Below, piece after piece: positions 33,842 through 43,852 of a DNA stretch of 64,000 bases. The translations under genes and the position numbers were made by a program. Position 1 is the first letter of the stretch; the number at the start of each line of letters is the position of its first letter. The notes beneath the pieces are model-generated. The model was not told the DNA's origin, made no database searches, and was given only the letters and a program-made list of their open reading frames with translations. The stretch is from Carboxydothermus pertinax (lineage in GTDB: Bacteria > Bacillota > Z-2901 > Carboxydothermales > Carboxydothermaceae): contig NZ_BDJK01000006.1 of assembly GCF_001950255.1 (NCBI RefSeq), forward strand, positions 62,001 through 126,000, read 5' to 3'.

Positions 33842-34429
33842 TTAAACATCGCTTTTGGAGATAACCTTATGAGCTTTACGTTTTTTTGAGGTTTTTCGTC
33901 TAAATTCATTGGAGAGAACACTAATGCTGCCATCAATTTCTAAAACGGCTAAGTCGACATCTTCTACCGAAGAAACCCCGTGTTCGCGGATGGCTTCATG
34001 GATTTCTTCTAAAGAGATCTTGGCTTTTGCCATATTTTCTTTAATTACTTTACCCTGATAAATTAACATTATTGCTTCTCCCTGGATCATTTTGCTAATC
34101 TTAGGGAACCGATAAGTCAAATATTTAACAAGGTAGTTTATTAAAAAGAGGGAGGCGGCAGCAACAAGGCCTCCGGATAAAGTTGTATCATTGCCAACCA
34201 TGGCATTTTGCACTGCGTTTCCGATTAACATTATAAAAACCAGGTCGAATATTGAAAGCTGGGCTAATTCTTGCTTTCCAAAAAGCCGAATTAGAAGGAC
34301 AATAAAGAGGTAAACGATTACCGAACTAAAAATTATTTGCCCATAGGGATGAAAAACCAAAAGATCACTTCCCAACCGTTGCCTTAAAATTCTTAGACTA
34401 ATTATAATGGAAAAAAGAAAAAAGCTCAA
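33842..34429 (-). CDS. DUF421 (YetF/YcaP-like) membrane protein
   Basis: The 195-residue protein has three N-terminal membrane helices and a small cytoplasmic C-terminal domain (EDVDLAVLEIDGSISVL), as in DUF421 proteins of spore formers. IRLFGKQELAQLSIFDLVFIMLIGNAVQNAMVG is the family signature. It starts at a TTG with a GTGGAG site. Function is unsettled; in Bacillus some members are linked to spore or envelope properties. Confidence 0.8.
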   Translation of the reverse strand: MSFFLFSIIISLRILRQRLGSDLLVFHPYGQIIFSSVIVYLFIVLLIRLFGKQELAQLSIFDLVFIMLIGNAVQNAMVGNDTTLSGGLVAAASLFLINYLVKYLTYRFPKISKMIQGEAIMLIYQGKVIKENMAKAKISLEEIHEAIREHGVSSVEDVDLAVLEIDGSISVLSNEFRRKTSKKRKAHKVISKSDV

Positions 34430-34480
34430 ATTTTCTCCACAAAGAAAATGATCTTAAAATACTTTTAGGAGGCGTTAGAT

Positions 34481-35164
34481 TTGGACAAAGATAAGCTGCA
34501 GGAAATTTACCTCAAGGAAGAATATTACTGGAGGACCGAGCCAAACGAATTATCAAGAAAAGTATTAAAGTATATCCCGGAAGACCAGAGAAAAGAGAGA
34601 AAATTAGTCGACATAGGTGCCGGGGAAGGGCGGGATAGCGTCTTTTTTGCTAAAGAAGGTTTTGAGGTTTTGGCGGTGGATATATCCCCGGCGGGTCTTA
34701 TGAAAGCCGAAAAACTTGCAAGTAAGGAAAAAGTAGCGATAAAGACTTTAGACGCGGACATAAACGACCTGATAATGCCGAAAGAAGTAGATATTATTTA
34801 TTCTATCGGTACGCTGCAGTATCTACATCCTCAAAATAGAAACCGTCAATTTCAGCATCTAAAAGAAAAGACCAGAGATGGAGGACTACATATCTTATTT
34901 GCCTTTATTGAGCATCCGGAAGTAGAGATAGCCCCCGACTGGGGTAAAAACGAATATTTATACGGCCGGGAAGAACTCCAAAGCTATGACAAAGAGTGGG
35001 ACATCCTTGACACCTATGAATATATTTTTGACTGCAGTTCCAGCAGTATTCCGCACCGCCACGCTGCCCGGGTCATAATAGCCAAATATGGATCTGTTAC
35101 ACCAATATCTTTGATTAAAAAGTTTTTTTTCGTTATTTCCCTATCAATATTTTCAAAAACATAG
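34481..35164 (+). CDS. class I SAM-dependent methyltransferase with altered C-terminus
   Basis: The 227-residue protein has a class I methyltransferase core: LVDIGAGEGRDSVFFAKEGFEVLAVDISPAGL (motif I, about residues 42-73) and SIGTLQYL (motif IV region). It is similar to TehB-like enzymes. The last 30 residues (from about VTPISLIKKFFF) are encoded by the antisense strand of the PIN-domain gene 35014-35322. The original 3' end was therefore probably lost at about 35095, where the two genes were joined. The core fold is complete, so the enzyme may still work. A broken relative lies at 22197. Confidence 0.75.
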   Translation: MDKDKLQEIYLKEEYYWRTEPNELSRKVLKYIPEDQRKERKLVDIGAGEGRDSVFFAKEGFEVLAVDISPAGLMKAEKLASKEKVAIKTLDADINDLIMPKEVDIIYSIGTLQYLHPQNRNRQFQHLKEKTRDGGLHILFAFIEHPEVEIAPDWGKNEYLYGREELQSYDKEWDILDTYEYIFDCSSSSIPHRHAARVIIAKYGSVTPISLIKKFFFVISLSIFSKT

Positions 35165-35322
35165 GGAAATTTTGTTTTTTTCATTTTGCTTAATTCTTCA
35201 AAAACTACTTCTGGGATAATAACTTGTCCGGGGAAAAGGGCCTTAATAATGTCCAAACGATTAATCCAGGAAAAAGAGGAAATACAATCATTATCAAATA
35301 CTATTGGCATCTTTAAATGCAT
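35014..35322 (-). CDS. PIN-domain protein, probably 3'-truncated
   Basis: The 102-residue frame begins MHLKMPIVFDNDCISSFSWINRLDIIKALFPGQVIIPEVVFEEL, the first half of a PIN nuclease domain with Asp ligands. After about residue 75 the sequence no longer resembles PIN and runs antisense through the methyltransferase gene, so the true C-terminal half is missing. It overlaps the upstream ImmA/IrrE gene by 29 bp. PIN proteins are usually toxin RNases; this one is probably inactive. Confidence 0.6.
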   Translation of the reverse strand: MHLKMPIVFDNDCISSFSWINRLDIIKALFPGQVIIPEVVFEELSKMKKTKFPYVFENIDREITKKNFLIKDIGVTDPYLAIMTRAAWRCGILLELQSKIYS

Positions 35323-36064
35323 TTTCAGTACCTTCTAAATCTTCATTTTCCCCGAACAGAATATCCCCATAGCCACCATCTAAAAGCAGTTCTTCGTATT
35401 TTCCATAGGTAATTTTGCCGGTTTCTAAAAGAGTCCGGGCAAGTTCTGCATATTCTGAATAAATTTGTGTCCCTTTATCTTCGGTATTACGATATAGTTC
35501 AGTATTATATCCAAGTAAGGCTGCATTTTTAATTATGTTTTTTTCCATGGCTTCAACTTGCTTACTGGTTATAGCTCCAATTTCTCTTAAACGGAGAAGC
35601 ATTAACTTATGACTTACCTGAAAATAGTTTTCTAAAAATATTACATCATTTAGTGTAAGGGACCTTCCCTTAGTTCTTTTTTGTATCATATAACCAAGAG
35701 CTTCATCAGGAACCAGGAGTTGAGCGGCAAATAAATTTGCGTCCCTTTCATTTTGGTACTCGTCATCAAATTTATTAATAGGACAAACTTTTGCCGACAT
35801 CCCCTTATCATATTTAAGATGATAATATTCATGTGCAGCAGTAAAATATTGATGACCAAGGCTTCTACTGGCATTTATTACGATAAGCCCTGTATTTTTA
35901 TAACGCATAAAAAAGCCAGAGATATTACCTCTTATTTTGGTTATTATTAGAGAGATGTTTTCAATATCTCTTAATACTCTAAAGATATCTACCCTATCAT
36001 ATGGTCCAATTCCAAGTATTTTTCTGGTTTCAGCTGCTTCGAACTTGATTTTATCATAATTCAT
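35294..36064 (-). CDS. ImmA/IrrE-family metallopeptidase
   Basis: The 256-residue protein carries AAHEYYHLKYDKG (HExxH, about residues 76-80) and ERDANLFAAQLLVPDEAL, where the Glu is the third zinc ligand. These match ImmA/IrrE peptidases, which cleave XRE-type repressors. The upstream gene five bases away encodes such a repressor, and the downstream gene a PIN protein. The set looks like a stress-responsive toxin-antitoxin or element-control cassette. Start ATG at 36064 follows GGGGAGGTAAAT. Confidence 0.85.
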   Translation of the reverse strand: MNYDKIKFEAAETRKILGIGPYDRVDIFRVLRDIENISLIITKIRGNISGFFMRYKNTGLIVINASRSLGHQYFTAAHEYYHLKYDKGMSAKVCPINKFDDEYQNERDANLFAAQLLVPDEALGYMIQKRTKGRSLTLNDVIFLENYFQVSHKLMLLRLREIGAITSKQVEAMEKNIIKNAALLGYNTELYRNTEDKGTQIYSEYAELARTLLETGKITYGKYEELLLDGGYGDILFGENEDLEGTENAFKDANSI

Positions 36065-36069
36065 TTAAT

Positions 36070-36414
36070 TTACCTCCCCAGGAGAGATTTCATCTCATGT
36101 AAGTTACGTAGAAAAGTCTTGGCAAAAGATACGATTTTAAGGTCTTCTTCGATGAAATCACCAGCTCTAAAAGCTATTTGGATATCTGGTTCATTTATCT
36201 CTTCATTTCCGAGAAAATATTCAACCGAATATCCGTACAAATTGGCCAGTTTTTGCAGCAGGGAAATATTTATTTCCCTTGCTCCATTTTCAAAATAGGA
36301 TAACTGCACTTTATTTATTCCTAAAACTTTGGCAACTTGTTCTTGGGTTAAACCGTTTTTATTTCTTGCTTCTTGCAACTTTTTACCAATATTTTTAAAT
36401 ATTGAATTATCCAT
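36070..36414 (-). CDS. XRE-family helix-turn-helix repressor
   Basis: The 114-residue protein has an N-terminal HTH_3 domain (LQEARNKNGLTQEQVAKVLGINKVQLSYFENGAREINISLLQKLANLYGYSVEYFLG, about residues 12-68) and a short C-terminal tail that may be the cleavage or dimer region. A perfect 16-bp palindrome 12 bp upstream of its start is the likely operator. It is co-directional with the ImmA/IrrE peptidase gene that may inactivate it. Confidence 0.88.
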   Translation of the reverse strand: MDNSIFKNIGKKLQEARNKNGLTQEQVAKVLGINKVQLSYFENGAREINISLLQKLANLYGYSVEYFLGNEEINEPDIQIAFRAGDFIEEDLKIVSFAKTFLRNLHEMKSLLGR

Positions 36415-36426
36415 ATCATCACCACC

Positions 36427-36442
36427 TTAACAAATGTGTTAA
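36427..36442 (-). promoter_or_regulatory. operator candidate for the XRE repressor
   Basis: TTAACA-AATG-TGTTAA is a perfect inverted repeat between the promoter region and the ribosome binding site of the XRE gene. Confidence 0.6.
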
Positions 36443-36631
36443 CTTTACAATATATTTTATCATTATTATAACATATAAGTTACAAGTTTAACCATAAGCT
36501 TAGAAATATTTTTTTTATTTCCAGTATATTTATCCAAAACTCTTTTGGGCTTATTTTGCAGGATTTGAGAAAATTTTGGCGAAATTTAACAAAGTTAAAG
36601 ATTGCAAAATTAATGACGGAGTGAACATTAA

Positions 36632-38176
36632 ATGGGGCAAAACAACGACGGTGTACTGGAATTTGCATCGGTATTGTGGGCAACTGCCGATAGACTTCGC
36701 AATAATATGGAGCCTTCCGAATATAAGCATATTGTTTTGGGCCTTATCTTTTTAAAATATATTTCTGATGCCTTTAAAGAGCGGCAGGAAGAGTTACAAA
36801 CTTTAGTCAAAGACCCTGGTAATCCTGATTATTATTGCGTAAGTGAAGAAGAAGCCCAGTATATTCTTGAAGATAAGGATGAGTATCTGGCTGCCAACGC
36901 GTTTTATGTTCCACCGCAGGCGCGCTATGAATACTTAATGGCCAATGCCCAGCGGAGTGATATTGGCAAACTAATTGATGAAGCGATGGATTTAATTGAA
37001 AAAGAAAACCCCAAATATTTACGGGGGGTATTACCAAAGGTATATACCAGAGCTCCTCTTGATCCTCACACCCTTGGTGAAATTGTAAATTTAATCGGGA
37101 GTATTGGTTTTAAGAAAAACGAAGAAAGGGATATTTTAGGCAGGGTTTATGAATATTTTTTAACCCAGTTTGCCAAACAAGAGGGCAAAGGCGGCGGTCA
37201 GTTTTTTACTCCGGAATGTGTGGTAAAGCTTTTAGTGGAAATGATTGAACCGCTGCACGGCAGGGTTTTTGACCCCTGCTGCGGCTCTGGCGGTATGTTT
37301 GTCCAGAGTATGCGGTTTGTGGAGGCCCATGCGGGAAAAAAGGGGGACATTTCTGTCTATGGTCAGGAATCCAACCCCACTACTTACCGTCTTTGCAAGA
37401 TGAACCTGGCAATTCGCGGGATTGAAGCGGACATCCGACTTGGAAATTCTTATATTGATGACCAGTTTAAAGATTTAAGGGCTGATTATATCTTAGCCAA
37501 TCCTCCCTTTAACGACAGTGCCTGGGGGGCGAACCGGGTGGCGGACGATGTTCGCTGGAAATATGGTCTACCCCCGGATTCCAATGCCAATTATGCCTGG
37601 ATTCAGCACTTTATCTATCACCTTGCCCCCAATGGAGTTGCGGGTTTTGTCCTGGCCAACGGTTCTATGACTACCAGTAATAGTGCGGAATATGAGATAA
37701 GAAAAAGAATTATTGAAGAAAACCTTGTAGATTGTATGGTGGCTTTACCTCCACAGCTCTTTTATACCACCGGAATTCCTGCCTGTTTGTGGTTTATTAG
37801 AAAAGGCAGAAAAACCAGAGAAATCCTTTTTATAGATGCCCGGAAAATGGGGATCATGGTGGATAGGACCCATAGAGAACTTACCTGTAAGGAAATAAAG
37901 AAAATTGCTCAAACCTATCACAGCTGGCGCAATAAAAAAGGATATGAAGATGTTAAGGGCTTTTGTGCTTCGGTGCCGGTAGAAATTATTGCTCAGAATG
38001 ATTACGTCCTTGCTCCCGGAAGGTATGTAGGGGTAGAAGATACCGCCGATGATGGCATACCTTTTGAGGAAAAAATGGCGGAACTTGTGGAAAAACTTTA
38101 TCGGCAAATGAAAGAAGCTAAAAGACTTGATGAGATTATAAAAGCAAATCTGGAGGAGTTGGGATATGGGGAGTAA
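36632..38176 (+). CDS. hsdM: type I restriction-modification system methyltransferase subunit HsdM
   Basis: The 514-residue protein has the N-terminal helical HsdM domain (1-160) and an N6-adenine methyltransferase domain. [13 protein letters not shown] (motif I, about residues 215-227) binds SAM and [12 protein letters not shown] (NPPF, motif IV, about 288-299) is catalytic. It methylates adenine in the target set by HsdS. GGAGTG precedes the ATG. The stop overlaps the hsdS start by 11 bp. Confidence 0.95.
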   Translation: MGQNNDGVLEFASVLWATADRLRNNMEPSEYKHIVLGLIFLKYISDAFKERQEELQTLVKDPGNPDYYCVSEEEAQYILEDKDEYLAANAFYVPPQARYEYLMANAQRSDIGKLIDEAMDLIEKENPKYLRGVLPKVYTRAPLDPHTLGEIVNLIGSIGFKKNEERDILGRVYEYFLTQFAKQEGKGGGQFFTPECVVKLLVEMIEPLHGRVFDPCCGSGGMFVQSMRFVEAHAGKKGDISVYGQESNPTTYRLCKMNLAIRGIEADIRLGNSYIDDQFKDLRADYILANPPFNDSAWGANRVADDVRWKYGLPPDSNANYAWIQHFIYHLAPNGVAGFVLANGSMTTSNSAEYEIRKRIIEENLVDCMVALPPQLFYTTGIPACLWFIRKGRKTREILFIDARKMGIMVDRTHRELTCKEIKKIAQTYHSWRNKKGYEDVKGFCASVPVEIIAQNDYVLAPGRYVGVEDTADDGIPFEEKMAELVEKLYRQMKEAKRLDEIIKANLEELGYGE

Positions 38177-39374
38177 AGATGTAGCCTTTAATTTGTCAGA
38201 AAATAATTTGCCTGAGGGTTGGGGTATAAGGAAACTTTCTGAAATAGCTGAAATAAATTCTACATGCCTAAAAAAAGGTGACAAAATAGGTAAAATTCAA
38301 TATGTCGATATATCTTCAGTTGGTGAGAGACGAATTTTAAAAAAGGTAGAATATAGTTTTGAAAATGCTCCAAGTAGAGCAAGAAGGAAAGTGGAAGATG
38401 GTGATACGATAATTTCAACGGTAAGACCTAACTTAAAAGCATATGCCTATATAAAAAATCCACCGAAAAACTTGATTGTTTCAACTGGATTTGCGGTAGT
38501 TAGACCTAAAGAAGATTATAAAAAATACTATTATTATTACTTAACGTCAGACCAATATATTAATTATTTAGTTTTAAACACTAGGGGTTCTGCTTATCCT
38601 GCGGTTAATGTTAAGACTATTGAAGAATCTAATGTGATATTTCCGACTTCTTTAGAGGCAAAAAAAATTGGAGAGATTCTTTCAGCATTTGACGATAAAA
38701 TAGAACTCAACAACGAAATGAATAAAACGCTGGAAGAAATAGCTAAGACTATTTTTAAACGCTGGTTCATTGATTTTGAGTTTCCCAACGAAAAGGGTAA
38801 GCCGTATAAATCCAGCGGGGGAGAGTTTGTAGAGAGTGAATTGGGACCGATACCGAAAGGTTGGAGGGTTGGGAAGTTAGGAGAAATTATTGAAATTACC
38901 AGTGGGAAAAGACCAGTTTCTCGAAAAGAATATAGGGATATAGTGCACAAAATTCCATTAGTTGGTGCAAGTTCAATAATGGGTTATGTAAAAGAAATAT
39001 TATATAATGAACCAGTTATTATAATTGGGAGAGTAGGTACATTAGGGGTAGTACAAAGATTTAATGAACCGATATGGGCATCAGATAATACGCTTGTAAT
39101 TAAAAGTAACTATCATGAATATGTATACCAATTACTAAAATTATTAGATTATAACTCACTTAATCGTGGTTCGACTCAACCATTATTGACACAAAATGAT
39201 ATAAAAAATTTACCGGTAATAATAGCCGAAAAAAATGTTATTCTGGAATTTGAAAAAGTAAGTAATAGCATTTATAGAAGAGTTAATTTTAACAAAAAAA
39301 TGAATGATATCTTATCCCAGCTTCGCGATACCCTGCTTCCCAAACTTATTTCCGGCGAAATCAGGGTGGTTTAG
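38166..39374 (+). CDS. hsdS: type I restriction-modification specificity subunit HsdS
   Basis: The 402-residue protein has two target-recognition domains, at about 15-165 and 225-375, each starting with a [12 protein letters not shown]- or [12 protein letters not shown]-like segment. Helical spacers follow each ([26 protein letters not shown] and [27 protein letters not shown]). The domains set the bipartite recognition sequence, which cannot be read from the protein. Base composition of the recognition domains is more AT-rich than in hsdM and hsdR, as usual for domains exchanged between systems. Confidence 0.93.
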   Translation: MGSKDVAFNLSENNLPEGWGIRKLSEIAEINSTCLKKGDKIGKIQYVDISSVGERRILKKVEYSFENAPSRARRKVEDGDTIISTVRPNLKAYAYIKNPPKNLIVSTGFAVVRPKEDYKKYYYYYLTSDQYINYLVLNTRGSAYPAVNVKTIEESNVIFPTSLEAKKIGEILSAFDDKIELNNEMNKTLEEIAKTIFKRWFIDFEFPNEKGKPYKSSGGEFVESELGPIPKGWRVGKLGEIIEITSGKRPVSRKEYRDIVHKIPLVGASSIMGYVKEILYNEPVIIIGRVGTLGVVQRFNEPIWASDNTLVIKSNYHEYVYQLLKLLDYNSLNRGSTQPLLTQNDIKNLPVIIAEKNVILEFEKVSNSIYRRVNFNKKMNDILSQLRDTLLPKLISGEIRVV

Positions 39375-39415
39375 GTTTAAATCCTTTAAAAGTTTCCCTA
39401 AAGGGTGAATTGTCC

Positions 39416-42400
39416 ATGAACCTTAATCAAAATTTTGAGAGTGTGGTGGAGGAAGCGGCAATAAATTGGTTTTGCGATATAGGCTACGAATACCTGCCTG
39501 GCAGCGAAATTCCTGTAGAGGACAGGGAAGATTTCCGGGAGGTTATCTTAAAAAACAGGCTTTACAATGCTCTTATAAAAATAAATCCTGGCCTGCCGCT
39601 TAGTTGTATTGAAGATGCTATCCGCCAGCTCAAAAACTTCCAATATCCCAGGATTGAGCTAAATAACAGGGAAATCCATAAAATTTACCGAAACGGTGCG
39701 ATTGTTACAAGGCGCAGAAGTGACGGCGAAGAAGTGGGAGAGATAGTAAAAATCTTTGATTACGAAAATCCGGAAAACAACGATTTTCTTGTCTGCAATC
39801 AGGTAAAAATCAAGGGTACCGGAGTAAGAATCCCTGATATAGTGGTTTATATTAACGGCCTGCCGGTAGGAGTATTTGAGCTTAAAAACCCTTTGGATGA
39901 AACGGCAACGATTGAGGGAGCGTACCGACAGCTTGAGCTGTACAAGAGGGATATCCCTGACCTTTTTGCCTATAATGAAATCTGTGCTGTCTCCGATGGG
40001 ACCGAAGCCAAAGCAGGGACCCTTACGGCCTCCTGGGAAAGATTTGCTGCCTGGAAATCAATTGACGGAGTCCAAAAGATTGAGGGAATGCCCGCCCTTG
40101 AAGTATTAATAAAAGGGATGTTTGCTAAAAACAGGGTGTTAGACCTCATCAGGAACTTTATTACTTTTACCATGGCTAAGGACGAAGTAGTAAAAATTAT
40201 GGCGATGTATCACCAGTATTACGGGGTAAACAGGGCGGTAGAAGAAACTATTCGAGCGGTATCTCCCACCGGTGACCGGAGGATTGGTACCTTCTGGCAT
40301 ACCCAGGGGAGCGGTAAGAGCCTTTCGATGGTGTTTTATACCGGAAAGATTATCGAGCTAAAAGAACTTCAAAATCCAACCGTTGTGGTAATTACCGACC
40401 GAAACGACCTTGATGACCAGCTATATAATACTTTTTGCAGTGCCAGTGATTTAATCCCCTATCCAAAGCAAATAGAGAGTGTGGAAGACTTGAAAGAGAA
40501 ACTTTCCCAGGTTGCCGCAGGGGGTATCTTTTTTACCACTATTCAAAAGTTCCAAGCGGAAACGGATGAAAGTTTAGAAATTCGTGACCCCAAGCTAAAA
40601 AGAAGTATAAATAAAGGTAAAACCTATCCTTTGCTTTCGGACCGCAGTAATATTATTGTTATTGTTGATGAGGCCCACCGTTCGCACTACGAATTTATCG
40701 ATGGATTTGCCAGAAATATCCGGCAAGCCTTTCCCAATGCCAGTTTCATAGGCTTTACCGGGACGCCCATTGACTTTGAGGACAAGTCTACCCTCCAGGT
40801 TTTTGGCGATTATATCAGCATTTATGATATGAAGCAGGCGGTAGAAGATAAAGCTATTGTGCCCATATATTACGAAGGACGGCTGGTAAAACTTCACTTG
40901 ATAAACGAAGATATTGACCGGGAGTTTGAAGAAGTAACGGAAGGCGAGGAAGAGGAAGTAAAGAATAAATTAAAAACAAAGTGGGCGGCATTAGAAGCTC
41001 TGGTTGGAACTCAGGAAAGACTGGAAACTATAGCCAAAGATATTGTGGAGTATTTTGAGGAAAGGTGTAAAGTTTTAGAAGGCAAGGGCATGATCGTCTG
41101 CATGAGCCGCAGGATTTGCGTTGACCTCTATAACGAAATAATAAAATTAAGACCCCACTGGCATAGCGATGATTTGGATAAAGGCGTAATTAAAATAGTC
41201 ATGTCCGGGAATGCATCAAAAGACCCCAAAGAGTTTTTACCACACCTGTACACTAAATCCCAGATCAAAGAAATCGAAAAAAGGATGAAAGACCCCAATG
41301 ATCCGTTAAAGCTGGTTATTGTCAGGGATATGTGGCTTACGGGCTTTGATGTTCCCTGTTTACATACCATGTATATCGACAAGCCCATGAAAGGACATAA
41401 CTTGATGCAGGCAATTGCCAGGGTCAACAGGGTTTTTCGGGACAAGCCTGCCGGATTAGTAGTGGATTATATCGGTATTGCCGATGATTTAAAACGGGCT
41501 TTGGCGAACTATACCCGGAGTACTGGCAAGGAAGCGGCGACTTTGCCGATTGACGAAGCTATAAGGATTATGCAGGAGAAATATGATATTGTTTGTTCCT
41601 ATTTTCACGGTATTGACTTTTCTGACTGGGAAGAAAAAAGTGCTGGGGATAAGCTTTATCTTTTAAAACAGGCGATGGAACTTATTAACAAAGATGAAAC
41701 CACCAAGAAAGATTTTCTGGAACAGTGCATGGCGTTAAGTAAGGCTTTTGCCCTTGTGGTACCGCGGAAAGAAGCGATGCATATTCGTTCGGAGGTAGCC
41801 TTTTTCCAGGCAGTAAGGAGCAATGTCGTTAAATACACACCGCCCAAGGGATTGTCAATTGAGGAACTGGATAGTGCGGTAAAGCAAATTATTTCTAAAG
41901 GGGTTGCAGCCAGCGACAAACCCATTGATATCTTTGATGCGGCGGGGCTTAAAAAGCCGGATTTATCGATTTTAAGTGAAGAGTTTTTGGATGAATTAAT
42001 GGGTTATGAAAATAAAAACTTGCAGATTGAGGTTTTGCGAAAACTTTTAAATGACGAAATTAGGGCTAAAAGCCGGAAAAATCAGGTAAAATATTCCTCT
42101 TTTAAAGAGATGATTGAAAAAGTTTTAAACCAGTATCACAACCGGGCTATCACCTCGGCAGAGGTTATAAAACACCTTATTGATTTAGCCAGAGAAATGC
42201 GGCACATGGACCAGCGGGCCAAAGAAATGGACTTAACCGAAGAGGAAATTGCTTTTTATGATATTGTCAGTCAGGGAAGAGAGGCCATCTTAAAGGATGA
42301 AGATGCCAAAGAAATTGCCCGGGAAGTGGTGAGGATAATAAAGAGCAAAACCGAAGGACAGGTAGACTGGACGATAAAAGAAAATATCAAGGCGTCAATA

Positions 42401-42517
42401 CGGGCGACGGTAAAACGGCTTTTACGCAGAAAAGGCTTTAAAGACCAGGAAGAATTGGATAATGTGGTTAAGCTCATTATTGAGCAGGCGGTTTATCTTT
42501 TTGAAGATGCTGCATAA
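39416..42517 (+). CDS. hsdR: type I restriction enzyme HsdR
   Basis: The product is about 1033 residues. The N-terminal nuclease domain has VGVFELKNP (PD-(D/E)xK core, about residues 157-165). The helicase motor has [12 protein letters not shown] (Walker A, about 299-310), [11 protein letters not shown] (DEAH) and GFTGTPI. A C-terminal helical domain binds HsdM. It translocates and cuts unmodified DNA using ATP. I start at ATG 39416, two codons after a TTG, because the GGGTGA site fits better. It is the third gene of an intact system. Confidence 0.95.
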   Translation: MNLNQNFESVVEEAAINWFCDIGYEYLPGSEIPVEDREDFREVILKNRLYNALIKINPGLPLSCIEDAIRQLKNFQYPRIELNNREIHKIYRNGAIVTRRRSDGEEVGEIVKIFDYENPENNDFLVCNQVKIKGTGVRIPDIVVYINGLPVGVFELKNPLDETATIEGAYRQLELYKRDIPDLFAYNEICAVSDGTEAKAGTLTASWERFAAWKSIDGVQKIEGMPALEVLIKGMFAKNRVLDLIRNFITFTMAKDEVVKIMAMYHQYYGVNRAVEETIRAVSPTGDRRIGTFWHTQGSGKSLSMVFYTGKIIELKELQNPTVVVITDRNDLDDQLYNTFCSASDLIPYPKQIESVEDLKEKLSQVAAGGIFFTTIQKFQAETDESLEIRDPKLKRSINKGKTYPLLSDRSNIIVIVDEAHRSHYEFIDGFARNIRQAFPNASFIGFTGTPIDFEDKSTLQVFGDYISIYDMKQAVEDKAIVPIYYEGRLVKLHLINEDIDREFEEVTEGEEEEVKNKLKTKWAALEALVGTQERLETIAKDIVEYFEERCKVLEGKGMIVCMSRRICVDLYNEIIKLRPHWHSDDLDKGVIKIVMSGNASKDPKEFLPHLYTKSQIKEIEKRMKDPNDPLKLVIVRDMWLTGFDVPCLHTMYIDKPMKGHNLMQAIARVNRVFRDKPAGLVVDYIGIADDLKRALANYTRSTGKEAATLPIDEAIRIMQEKYDIVCSYFHGIDFSDWEEKSAGDKLYLLKQAMELINKDETTKKDFLEQCMALSKAFALVVPRKEAMHIRSEVAFFQAVRSNVVKYTPPKGLSIEELDSAVKQIISKGVAASDKPIDIFDAAGLKKPDLSILSEEFLDELMGYENKNLQIEVLRKLLNDEIRAKSRKNQVKYSSFKEMIEKVLNQYHNRAITSAEVIKHLIDLAREMRHMDQRAKEMDLTEEEIAFYDIVSQGREAILKDEDAKEIAREVVRIIKSKTEGQVDWTIKENIKASIRATVKRLLRRKGFKDQEELDNVVKLIIEQAVYLFEDAA

Positions 42518-42551
42518 ATCGTCTAAAGTCCTTTTTGGAAGGTAGGATACC

Positions 42552-42707
42552 ATGCCGCAAATATGCTACCGGGATGAAGTAATTACCTATCAGGTGATTC
42601 GGAAAAAGAAAAAGTTTGGAATTATTATATCGCCGGAAGGAGAAGTAGTGGTGACTGCCCCCTTCTCGGTTTCTGATAGCTTTATTGAAAAGGTCGTTAA
42701 ACGATAA
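42552..42707 (+). pseudogene. N-terminal remnant of a YgjP/DUF45 metallopeptidase gene
   Basis: A 51-codon frame reads MPQICYRDEVITYQVIRKKKKFGIIIS-PEGEVVVTAPF. This is the N-terminal beta region of YgjP-like (M48/DUF45) metallopeptidases, which often follow hsdR. It ends at TAA, and no HExxH-bearing remainder is found downstream. The upstream end is intact; the 3' part is deleted. Confidence 0.65.
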
Positions 42708-42865
42708 GGCCATTTCTACATAATAATCTTTTGGGATATTTTCCAGCATATTAAATTTTCTTCGGGAACAACGATTTTCGAAAAAGGCAATTCTCTATAT
42801 CCAGTATACTTAGAAAAACCTGGTTTTTATGTTAAATCTGGGAGGGTAAAATTTATTCTGAAAAC

Positions 42866-42881
42866 TGTCGGATAAACGACA
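42866..42881 (+). promoter_or_regulatory. CooA-box-like palindrome upstream of the coo operon
   Basis: TGTCG-GATAAA-CGACA fits the CooA pattern TGTC(A/G)-N6-CGACA. TATAGT at 42903-42908 would put a transcription start near 42917, with the box centred about 43 bp upstream, the class II spacing described for CooA promoters. The same palindrome extended by A/T arms and a run of T could also be a terminator of upstream transcription, so either or both roles are possible. Confidence 0.6.
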
Positions 42882-42983
42882 GTTTTTTTTTTAACTCTTC
42901 GCTATAGTAAAAATAGCGTAAATTTTAGCTCGTAACAAAAATTTGTTCAAAAGATATTCTTTAGATGTCAGGAGTTGATGCAG

Positions 42984-43781
42984 ATGTCTGAAAAAGGACT
43001 GAAAATTGCTGTTTCCGGTAAAGGCGGGGTAGGAAAAACTACCCTGGCTGCACTGCTCTGTCATATTTTTGCCCGGGAGGGTAAAAAAGTACTGGCTGTA
43101 GATGCCGACCCTGATGCCAATTTGGGCACAGCTTTAGGGTTTCCAGCGGAGGTCTTAGAAAAGTTAACGGCAATTTCCGAGGATAAAGAGCTTATCAAAG
43201 AGCGGACCGGTGCTAAACCGGGAACATCCGGTCAGTACTTTATCCTAAATCCCCGGGTTGATGATATCCCTGAAAAATATATGGTAGAGCACGCTGGCCT
43301 ACGGTTGATGCAAATGGGTAAAGTGGCTAAAGGAGGCTCGGGGTGTGCCTGTCCGGAAAGTACCTTACTTAAACATCTTCTCCGTCACCTGGTTTTAACA
43401 GCTGAGGAAACTGTGGTTGTTGATATGGAAGCAGGTCTGGAACATTTAGGACGCGGAACGGCTGAAGGGGTAGATGCTTTCATAGTGGTAGTTGAACCGG
43501 GTAAGCGGAGTTTCCAAACCGCAAGAGCGATAGTAACTTTGGCTAAAGATTTAGGGGTTACTAAGATTTTTGCAGTGGCTAACAAAGTGCGTCCAGGAGA
43601 TGAGGAAATAATTCGAAAAGAACTGAACTTTTTACCGGTTTTAGGCTTCATTCCTTACGATCCGACATTAATTTTAGCAGATTTATCAGGGGTAAGCGTA
43701 TTTGAACAAGCTTCCGAAATCGTTGCCATAGGTTATAAAATTAAAAATCGTTTATTGGAAGAAGTGGAAAGGCAGAGCTGA
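42984..43781 (+). CDS. cooC: CO dehydrogenase nickel-insertion ATPase CooC
   Basis: The 265-residue P-loop ATPase of the MinD/SIMIBI class has the deviant Walker A VSGKGGVGKTTLAALL (about residues 10-25), AVDADPDANLG, and GSGCACPE with the CxC motif that binds Ni/Zn at the dimer interface. It loads nickel into the C-cluster of CO dehydrogenase. ATG 42984 is chosen because AGGAG lies nine bases upstream. It leads the hydrogenase operon even though cooS is absent, so its client must be another CO dehydrogenase. Confidence 0.92.
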   Translation: MSEKGLKIAVSGKGGVGKTTLAALLCHIFAREGKKVLAVDADPDANLGTALGFPAEVLEKLTAISEDKELIKERTGAKPGTSGQYFILNPRVDDIPEKYMVEHAGLRLMQMGKVAKGGSGCACPESTLLKHLLRHLVLTAEETVVVDMEAGLEHLGRGTAEGVDAFIVVVEPGKRSFQTARAIVTLAKDLGVTKIFAVANKVRPGDEEIIRKELNFLPVLGFIPYDPTLILADLSGVSVFEQASEIVAIGYKIKNRLLEEVERQS

Positions 43782-43852
43782 GTGTTTGAATAAAATGGGT
43801 TTACTTAACGTGAAAAAATACACAATCACAATACAGAAAGGAGGAAAGAAAT

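Noticed and set aside
42477-42749. 90-codon frame on the minus strand across the hsdR end
   Set aside because: It is antisense to hsdR and to the YgjP-like remnant, has no ribosome binding site and no recognisable domain.
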